In this document: positions 1-5,143 of the stretch, one piece after another
How the letters are laid out: each line of letters begins with the position of its first letter
Position numbering within the stretch: the stretch's first letter is position 1
Origin: Deltaproteobacteria bacterium
GTDB lineage: Bacteria; Desulfobacterota; Binatia; DP-6
DNA: 8,192 bases
Assembly: GCA_005879245.1 (NCBI GenBank)
Contig: VBLA01000111.1
Location: 1-8,192 of the forward strand
Direction: 5' to 3'
Notes under the pieces: model-generated
Told to the model about the DNA's origin: nothing
What the model saw: only the letters and a program-made list of their open reading frames with translations
The model's database searches: none
Program-made: the position numbers and the translations under genes

Positions 1-1199
1 GGGCGGTGCTCAGCTTCTTCGCGGGCTGGCTGACTGCCGAGCTAGCGATCCATCACGTCGTCTGGCAGGCGGTCATGACGGCCGTCTTCGTCCGGGCGGG
101 GGCGCTGCACGCCTGGCCGGGGGTCGTGGGGCTCGGCATCATGCTCGGGTCGTGGGTCGGGCTCGCGCGCTGCTACGGAGCGGCCTGGGGGGCCGAGCGG
201 ATCGTCGAGGGGGCGCTGCGGGAAGGGCTCGGCGACGAGTACCGCGAGCGGATCCTCCCCGAGGTGAGCGCCAAGTTCGCCCCGGCCATCGACTGGGGCC
301 AGCTCGTCGTCCCGTTCCGGAGGAGCCACCCCGAGGTGGAGCGGGTGCGCAACATCACCTACGCGAGTGTCGCAGGCCGCGACCTCAAGCTCGACGTCTA
401 CCGGCCGCGGTCCCGGCCGAGCGGCTGCCCGACGCTCCTGCAGATCCACGGCGGCGCCTGGATCTTCGGCAGCAAGAACGAGCAGGGCATCCCCCTCATG
501 CTCCATCTCGCCGCACGTGGCTGGGTGTGCGTGAGCGCGAACTACCGACTGAGCCCGCGCGCCACCTTCCCCGACCATCTCGTCGATCTCAAGCGGGCGT
601 TGCGATGGATTCGGGAGCACGGTAGCGAGTACGGTGTCAATCCGGACTTCGTGATCGTCACGGGCGGCTCGGCCGGCGGCCATCTGGCGGCGCTCGTGGC
701 CCTCACCCCGAACGCGCCCGAGTACCAGCCCGGCTTCGAGCACGTCGACACCTCGGTGCGCGGCTGCGTCGCGTTCTACGGCGTGTACGATTTCACCGAC
801 CGGCACCAGGTCTGGCCGCACGACGGGCTCTTCCGGCTCCTCGAGCGGCGCGTGATGAAGGCCCCACGCGCCGAGGCCGTGGAGGCGTACGAGAAGGCCT
901 CGCCGATCAGCCGGATCGATCGCGACGCGCCACCCTTCTTCGTCATCCACGGGCAGATCGACACGATGGTGCCGGTCGAAGAGGCCAGACATTTCTGCCG
1001 GGTCTTCCGCGAGCGGGCCGAGGCGCCCCTCGTGTACGCCGAGGTGCCCGGCGCGCAGCACGCCTTCGAGATCTTCCCGTCCGTGCGGACGAGCTTCGTC
1101 ATCCACGGGGTCGAGCGCTTCCTCGCCGTCCTCTACAGCGGCTATCTGCTGGAGCGCGGCAGGAGGGCCGACCGAGGCGCCGTCGCTACTGGCGGTTGA
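1..1199 (+). CDS. Membrane-anchored alpha/beta-hydrolase esterase, LipM/LipO-like (5' end probably outside window)
   Basis: This is a serine carboxylesterase of the hormone-sensitive-lipase type, expected to hydrolyse lipid or short-chain esters at the membrane. Numbered from the GTG at position 6 (397 residues), it shows an oxyanion-hole HGGAW at 148-152 and a nucleophile elbow GGSAGG at 220-225 with Ser222. Asp319 lies in HGQIDT and His352 in GAQHAFE, so the full triad is present. Two hydrophobic stretches (about 2-30 and 38-57) precede the catalytic domain and suggest an N-terminal membrane anchor. The motifs SANYRLSPRATFPDH and FYGVYDFTD resemble mycobacterial LipM/LipO-type enzymes as I recall them. 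The frame stays open to the window edge and the protein starts directly in the first hydrophobic segment with no visible ribosome site, so the true start is probably upstream. The natural substrate is unknown. Family confidence is high and the start is uncertain. Confidence 0.9.
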   Translation, partial: AVLSFFAGWLTAELAIHHVVWQAVMTAVFVRAGALHAWPGVVGLGIMLGSWVGLARCYGAAWGAERIVEGALREGLGDEYRERILPEVSAKFAPAIDWGQLVVPFRRSHPEVERVRNITYASVAGRDLKLDVYRPRSRPSGCPTLLQIHGGAWIFGSKNEQGIPLMLHLAARGWVCVSANYRLSPRATFPDHLVDLKRALRWIREHGSEYGVNPDFVIVTGGSAGGHLAALVALTPNAPEYQPGFEHVDTSVRGCVAFYGVYDFTDRHQVWPHDGLFRLLERRVMKAPRAEAVEAYEKASPISRIDRDAPPFFVIHGQIDTMVPVEEARHFCRVFRERAEAPLVYAEVPGAQHAFEIFPSVRTSFVIHGVERFLAVLYSGYLLERGRRADRGAVATGG

Positions 1200-1595
1200 A
1201 CGCCGCCGGATAGCGAGCGCGGCCCCGAGCCGACTACACCCCAGGGCGGCTCCGCCGGGTGGAGGAGCGAACCGAGCACGCGCTCCGCGGAGAGGGAGCT
1301 GCAGGGTGTGGTCTGCTCGAGGGTAGACCAGCGTCGTTCCTTCCTGCGCGAGGGTATGCGCGGCGAACCCGGGCACGAGGAGTCGGTTCACCGACGCGGT
1401 GAGCGCATCGCGCGCGCCGGCGTCCGAGCTCCAGCGGTTGGCGCAGCGCCCCAACGGCCTCGAACACCCGGCACTCTCGACGATCGCACCGAGGCGTCGG
1501 AACGCCCGCTCGAGCGACTGCCGGTCCGTCTCGACGCTGGAGCCCGCGCGGCGCCGCTGCTTCCGCTTCCGCCATCCTCTCCACCACCGCGCCAT
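1142..1595 (-). pseudogene. Possible small minus-strand gene with a frameshift, unknown function
   Basis: I do not recognise this protein. A minus-strand ATG at 1595-1593 is preceded by GGGAGGGAGC, a good Shine-Dalgarno match. In the first 84 codons (1595-1344), 75 end in G or C by my count, while first and second positions are less GC-rich. That is the normal pattern for a real gene in such DNA, and the opposite-strand frame lacks it. The N-terminus is very basic (WRKRKQRRR), followed by a helix-like stretch. Past about 1300 the periodicity in this frame fades and the frame runs on without stop through the antisense of the esterase. A +1 shift near 1303 restores G/C-ending codons for about 20 codons and reaches a TAG at 1144-1142, overlapping the end of the convergent esterase. 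This suggests a frameshifted gene, a sequencing error or a decaying gene. It could also be compositional chance. Confidence 0.3.
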
Positions 1596-1597
1596 GC

Positions 1598-1606
1598 TCC
1601 CTCCCG
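1598..1606 (-). promoter_or_regulatory. Shine-Dalgarno for the candidate minus-strand ORF
   Basis: Read on the minus strand, the bases just before the ATG at 1595 are GGGAGGGAGC. The GGAGG core sits four to five bases from the start codon. It supports that start but is only a short motif in GC-rich DNA. Confidence 0.3.
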
Positions 1607-1667
1607 TCGGGGTCGGCGTCGCTACTTGGCCGTCACCCCCGCTAGTCGCCCCGGCTTCATCGCGGGA

Positions 1668-1696
1668 GCCGTACAACGCGGTCGGCGGAGGGTCAA
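1668..1696 (-). promoter_or_regulatory. Weak sigma70-like promoter candidate for the minus-strand ORF
   Basis: On the minus strand, TTGACC (1696-1691) is a five-of-six match to the -35 consensus and is preceded by a short A/T-rich run (ATTTTCC). Seventeen bases later is TACGGC (1673-1668), a poor -10 that keeps only its first two bases. It would place a start some 65 bases before the ATG at 1595. Only the -35 is convincing. Confidence 0.2.
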
Positions 1697-1728
1697 GGAA
1701 AATCCGGGATCGCCGGCCCGCCTTGGGA

Positions 1729-1734
1729 TACAAT
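1729..1734 (+). promoter_or_regulatory. TACAAT -10 box, leaderless-type promoter of the DUF2236 gene
   Basis: TACAAT matches the -10 consensus at five of six positions and stands out in GC-rich DNA. It ends nine bases before the GTG at 1743, so transcription would begin about at the start codon. No Shine-Dalgarno sequence occurs between box and GTG, which fits leaderless translation. No good -35 is seen at 16-18 bases upstream. Confidence 0.45.
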
Positions 1735-1742
1735 TCGCCTCC

Positions 1743-2651
1743 GTGACGCGCCGCCGAGCAACGCCGGAACTGACAGCCGCGGAAATGGCGCGCCTGCGGC
1801 GGGCGCACCGCCGGCGGGCGGGCGATCTCTCGCGCGGCCTCTTCACGCCGGCGAGCGTCACGTGGCGGGTCCACCGCGAGGCGGCGGTGCTCCTCGGCGG
1901 CGGGCGGGCGCTCCTCCTCCAGGTCGCCCATCCGCTCGTCGCGGCCGGTGTGGCGGCCCACAGCCGCTTCCGGAGCGCGCCTCTCGAGCGCCTCCGACGC
2001 ACCCTCGACCTGATGCTCACCCTCGTCTTCGCCGACGCAGCGGGAGCGCTCCGGGCCGTCGGCGAGATCGAGCGCGTGCACGCCCGCGTGCACGGCGTCC
2101 TCGATGCGGACGTCGGTCCGTTCCCGAGCGGGACCCCCTACGACGCGAACGATCCGCGGCTCCTCTTCTGGGTGCACGCGACGCTGGTCGACACGGCGCT
2201 CGGGGTCTACCAGCGCTTCGTCCGGCCGCTCTCACCCGCGGCCCGCGTCGCCTACTACGAGGAGTCGAAGCGCGTTGCGCGTCTGCTCGGGATTCCCGAG
2301 CGGCTCATCCCTCGCACCCTCGGCGCGTTCGACACCTACATGCGCCGCATGATCGCGAGCGACGTGCTCACGGTCGGGCCGGTCGGACGGGACGTCGCTT
2401 CGTCGATCCTCCGTCCGCCGTTCGCGTTCGGCCTGGGGGTCGCGTTCCGCCCCTTGAACTTCGTCACGGTGGGTCTTCTGCCGCCGGCGCTGCGCGACCG
2501 CTTCGGGCTGGCCTGGAGCCCGAGGCGGGAGCAGGCGCTCCGGATGCTCGCGACGCTCACCCGGGTCGCGCTGCCGCTCGCACCCGCGTGCGTCCGCGTC
2601 CTGCCGCAGGCGCGGCGCGCGGAGCGGGCAGCGCGTCGGTCGCCGCGCTAG
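1743..2651 (+). CDS. MpaB/DUF2236-family oxygenase-like protein
   Basis: This 302-residue protein belongs to the DUF2236 family (ER-bound oxygenase MpaB / rubber oxygenase Lcp catalytic domain), members of which bind haem b and can cleave C=C bonds oxidatively. Visible family landmarks are RVHREAAVLLGGGRALLLQ (42-60), followed by AHP with His63 and AHS with His73. Further on are ERVHARVHG (110-118), DPRLLFWVHATLVD (137-150) and YYEESKRVARLLGIP (171-185). Which histidine ligates haem here cannot be settled by eye. There is no signal peptide or clear N-terminal membrane segment, and the C-terminus is arginine-rich. The GTG at 1743 is chosen because a TACAAT box lies just upstream. An in-frame ATG at 1785 is the alternative, and the longer open frame back to 1308 looks non-coding. 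The substrate is unknown. The stop overlaps the stop of the converging polysaccharide operon. Confidence 0.87.
   Translation: MTRRRATPELTAAEMARLRRAHRRRAGDLSRGLFTPASVTWRVHREAAVLLGGGRALLLQVAHPLVAAGVAAHSRFRSAPLERLRRTLDLMLTLVFADAAGALRAVGEIERVHARVHGVLDADVGPFPSGTPYDANDPRLLFWVHATLVDTALGVYQRFVRPLSPAARVAYYEESKRVARLLGIPERLIPRTLGAFDTYMRRMIASDVLTVGPVGRDVASSILRPPFAFGLGVAFRPLNFVTVGLLPPALRDRFGLAWSPRREQALRMLATLTRVALPLAPACVRVLPQARRAERAARRSPR
2648..2651. other. Shared CTAG: overlapping stops of two converging genes
   Basis: The palindrome CTAG gives TAG to the plus-strand DUF2236 gene (2649-2651) and TAG to the minus-strand ligase/TPR gene (2650-2648). The two coding regions overlap by four bases with no terminator space between them. 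A six-base-pair stem (AGCGCG at 2630-2635 with CGCGCT at 2644-2649) lies here but has no T-tract on either strand. Confidence 0.9.
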
Positions 2652-5143
2652 GGCTCTTCGGTGTCCTCGCTATCCCGGGCGGCGGCGTCGTCCGGGTCCT
2701 CGTCCGCGGCCGTGTGCGGCGACGAGGGTCGGGGGTCGACGACCTCGGTGGCGGGCATGGTATCGCGCCGGGCGAGGACCTCCGTCATCGCCTGGTAGAC
2801 GGGGAGCCGGTCGAAGGCGTTCTGCTCGCCTGCCCGGAGGACGCGCTCCGCAGCCCCGAAGTCGCCGCGGGCCGCATAGACGTCGACGGCGAGCCGGCGG
2901 TAGAGAGCGCCCTGCCCGGGCTGGCGCCGCAGGGCGGCGAGCAGGACCTGCTCCGCGGCGCTCGCGTCGCCGGCCTTCAGGTAGTCGCGGGCCGCGCGCG
3001 CGAGCCCCGTCGCATCCGCGCTCTGCTCCGCTTCGGCGCGGAGCACCACGGCCGCCTCTGCCCAGCGGCCGCGCGCCTCGCGGAGCGTCGCGAGGTCGTC
3101 GACGAGGGTGTGACTGCTCTTCGGGGCGGCTTGCAGGGCACGGGTGAGGCCGTGCTCGACGGCGTCCAGGATGTCCGGCTCGAGCTCCGCGAGACGGCGG
3201 GCGGTCTGATCGACGGCGACCGGCGCGAGGATGGCCTGCGGGGACGATGCGCTGCCCGGGTCGAGGGCAGGGTGCGAGCGGAGCGACGGTGCCCGGAAGA
3301 CCGACTCCTCGAGCTCGGTGGCGCCCAGGGTCCGCTCTCCACGCCGGAAAAGGCCGAGGGCGAGGCGGTCGCGTTCCTCCGTCGACCAGGGAGCGAACGC
3401 GATCGCGGCGCGGAGCAGCTGCTCGGCCTCGGGAGTATCCCCGAGCGCGCCGGCGAGCACGTCGTGCGCCTGCTGATCTGCCGGCGAGCGATCCAGCGCG
3501 CGTCGTGCGAGACGGACGGCGTCGGCCTCCTCGGGGGCGTGGAGCTTCGCCTGCGCGAGGCAGTCGCGGGGCGAGAGCGGCGGGGCGCCGACCACGAGCA
3601 GCAGCGCGTTCAGCGCCGGCGGTAGAGCGGCTGCCACGAGGAACGTCGGCAGCAGACGGAAGGCCTGCACGCTCCCGTGGAGTCGAGGGAGTGCGGTCAG
3701 GACGAGAAGACCGGCGACGACCATCGCGGCCAGGAGGTTCACCGGCGTGCGCCAGCCCGGATCGACGAGACTCTCGAAGAGGATCGACGCGAGACCACCG
3801 ACGAATCCCCAGCGAAGGCAGTCGTGCTCGGCGAGGGCCGCGTACCACTCGGGTCGCTCCGACGTGTCGTCGGAGGGCCGCCGTCGGGCTCGCGCCGCGG
3901 AAGCCGTCGCCGTGGGCAACGATCCGACCCTCCGGTCCCGTCGTGCGGCCTGCGCGATCGTGAGCGCGAAGAGGATCGCCAGCGCCACGCCGGCCATGCC
4001 CGTTTCCGTCGCGAGCGCCAGGTAGCCATTGTCGTCGTCCCCGGCGGCACGGCGCGGGAGGACGAGCGGTGCCGAGCCGAGGCCCGTGCCGAAGAGCGGA
4101 TGATCGCGGACGACGGCGAGGCGAGTCGCCGGGAGCGCGTCGCCGAAGGCGACGGCGGTTGCTCCGTGCCAGACCGCTCCGGCGCCGGCCGCGACGAGGA
4201 GGAACACGAGGCGAGCCGTGACGCCGCCGGGGTGTGGTGAGGCAGCGCCACGGCTCGACCTCCCGCGCGTGGCGATTCCCGCGGCGCTCACGGCAACGCC
4301 GAGCAGCAGCGCCGCGATCCCCGGATCCGCACTGTGGACGAGCGCGGCGAGGATCATGAGGGCGAGCGCGCCGCCGGCGACGAGCGGTGCCCAGAGCCGG
4401 CGCTGATGCGCGATCAGCGCGGCCGCCCAGGCTCGCCGCTCGCGGACGCCGATCCCCCGGCCGATCTCCATCGCGCGCGCCAATCGCCTTCGCACCCGTT
4501 CGCCGAGCGCGACCCAGTAGGCGAGAGCGACCGGAATCACGATCCCGAGCCAGGTCGCGACGTGATCCGCACCGGTCGCGCGGCCGCTCCCCGCCGCGTG
4601 CTCGAGGAGCGCGCGCCCGGCGAGCAGCGCGCCGGCGGCGAGGAGCGTCAGCGTGAGACGTCCGGAGACGTACGCGCGCGGTGTCTCGTCGGACTCGCCG
4701 AGCTGCCAGGGGTACCCGACGACCACGGCGAACGTTCCGAGCCCGAGCGAGAGGCGGAGGAGCTCGAGCCAGACGCCGTACGGATCGACGGCGAGCGAAC
4801 GCCAGGGCGCCCAGCCCCCCGCGTCCGGCCAGCCGGGAAGTGCCCGGCCATAGAGTTCCGCCGTGGCGGGCGCGAGCAGGCGGAGGAGCCGGGGCGGGAG
4901 CGGCACCGTGGTGGCAAGCGCGAGGCCGACGAAGGCCCCGAGCCACGCGACACCGGGCGCGTACGGGCTGCCGCTTCGCCGCCGCCGCTCGTGCGTGGTG
5001 ACGGCGAGCAGACCGACGGCGAGCAGGCACGCCGGCCAGAGGAGCCACGGAACGTCGTCGGCGAGGAGGGGGAGCCCCAGCGCGAGACCCTGGAGGGCGA
5101 GGAGCACCCGCCGGTCGGTCACGCGGTCGGCGGGCGCGCTCAC
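2648..5143 (-). CDS. O-antigen ligase/polymerase-like membrane protein with C-terminal TPR-like domain
   Basis: This 831-residue protein likely polymerises or transfers lipid-linked polysaccharide on the periplasmic side of the inner membrane. About ten hydrophobic segments fill residues 13-520. The Wzy/WaaL family signature is at 347-356 (DHPLFGTGLG), followed by NGYLALATETGMAG at 372-385. The usual histidine of the HNxxL part is absent, with acidic residues (DDDNGY) at that place. An RATG segment at 188-191 may hold the family's functional arginine. Residues about 525-790 are soluble, helical and alanine/leucine-rich with TPR-like spacing (for example RGRWAEAAVVLRAEAEQ and ARGDFGAAERVLRAG). 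The tail is acidic. The GTG start overlaps the kinase stop (GTGA), which implies translational coupling. Whether it acts as ligase, polymerase or glycosyltransferase cannot be told from sequence alone. Confidence 0.85.
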   Translation of the reverse strand: MSAPADRVTDRRVLLALQGLALGLPLLADDVPWLLWPACLLAVGLLAVTTHERRRRSGSPYAPGVAWLGAFVGLALATTVPLPPRLLRLLAPATAELYGRALPGWPDAGGWAPWRSLAVDPYGVWLELLRLSLGLGTFAVVVGYPWQLGESDETPRAYVSGRLTLTLLAAGALLAGRALLEHAAGSGRATGADHVATWLGIVIPVALAYWVALGERVRRRLARAMEIGRGIGVRERRAWAAALIAHQRRLWAPLVAGGALALMILAALVHSADPGIAALLLGVAVSAAGIATRGRSSRGAASPHPGGVTARLVFLLVAAGAGAVWHGATAVAFGDALPATRLAVVRDHPLFGTGLGSAPLVLPRRAAGDDDNGYLALATETGMAGVALAILFALTIAQAARRDRRVGSLPTATASAARARRRPSDDTSERPEWYAALAEHDCLRWGFVGGLASILFESLVDPGWRTPVNLLAAMVVAGLLVLTALPRLHGSVQAFRLLPTFLVAAALPPALNALLLVVGAPPLSPRDCLAQAKLHAPEEADAVRLARRALDRSPADQQAHDVLAGALGDTPEAEQLLRAAIAFAPWSTEERDRLALGLFRRGERTLGATELEESVFRAPSLRSHPALDPGSASSPQAILAPVAVDQTARRLAELEPDILDAVEHGLTRALQAAPKSSHTLVDDLATLREARGRWAEAAVVLRAEAEQSADATGLARAARDYLKAGDASAAEQVLLAALRRQPGQGALYRRLAVDVYAARGDFGAAERVLRAGEQNAFDRLPVYQAMTEVLARRDTMPATEVVDPRPSSPHTAADEDPDDAAARDSEDTEEP
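5140..5143 (-). other. GTGA stop/start overlap between kinase and ligase/TPR genes
   Basis: On the minus strand the kinase ends with TGA (5142-5140) and the next gene begins with GTG (5143-5141). The upstream bases show only a poor Shine-Dalgarno match, so the ligase/TPR protein probably depends on ribosomes finishing the kinase. Confidence 0.75.

Larger units (their letters stand above)
1200..1742. other. 543-bp region without a confident gene
   Basis: This stretch lies between the esterase stop and the DUF2236 start. The plus frame that opens into the DUF2236 gene from 1308 is arginine- and proline-rich here, has no family-like sequence and has its GC-rich codon position in the wrong place, so it is not taken as coding. 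A minus-strand frame from 1595 does look coding and is listed separately. Bases 1596-1742 would then be a divergent promoter region, with a TACAAT box for the rightward gene and a TTGACC hexamer for the leftward one. Short inverted repeats at 1283-1292 (CTCCGCGGAG) and 1310-1329 have no T-tract and are not called as terminators. Confidence 0.6.

Noticed and set aside
1310..1329. Inverted repeat GGTCTGC...GGTAGACC as a terminator after the esterase
   Set aside because: The stem needs a G-T pair, has no T-tract on either side, and lies over 100 bases past the stop inside the candidate minus-strand frame.
1308..1742. N-terminal extension of the DUF2236 protein back to a GTG at 1308
   Set aside because: It has no family-like sequence, the wrong GC periodicity for the plus frame, and a -10 box lying within the extension just before 1743.
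42..2177. Minus-strand open frame of about 700 codons spanning the esterase and the DUF2236 gene
   Set aside because: Most of it is antisense to two clear protein families. Long stop-free antisense frames are expected at this GC content. Only the 1142-1595 part has independent coding signs.
2630..2649. Hairpin AGCGCG/CGCGCT as a bidirectional terminator
   Set aside because: Only six base pairs with an eight-base loop, within coding DNA and without T-runs. Such stems arise often in GC-rich sequence.
1862..3625. Plus-strand open frame of 587 codons across the convergent junction
   Set aside because: It runs through the DUF2236 gene in another frame and then antisense to the TPR region, with arginine-rich low-complexity translation.
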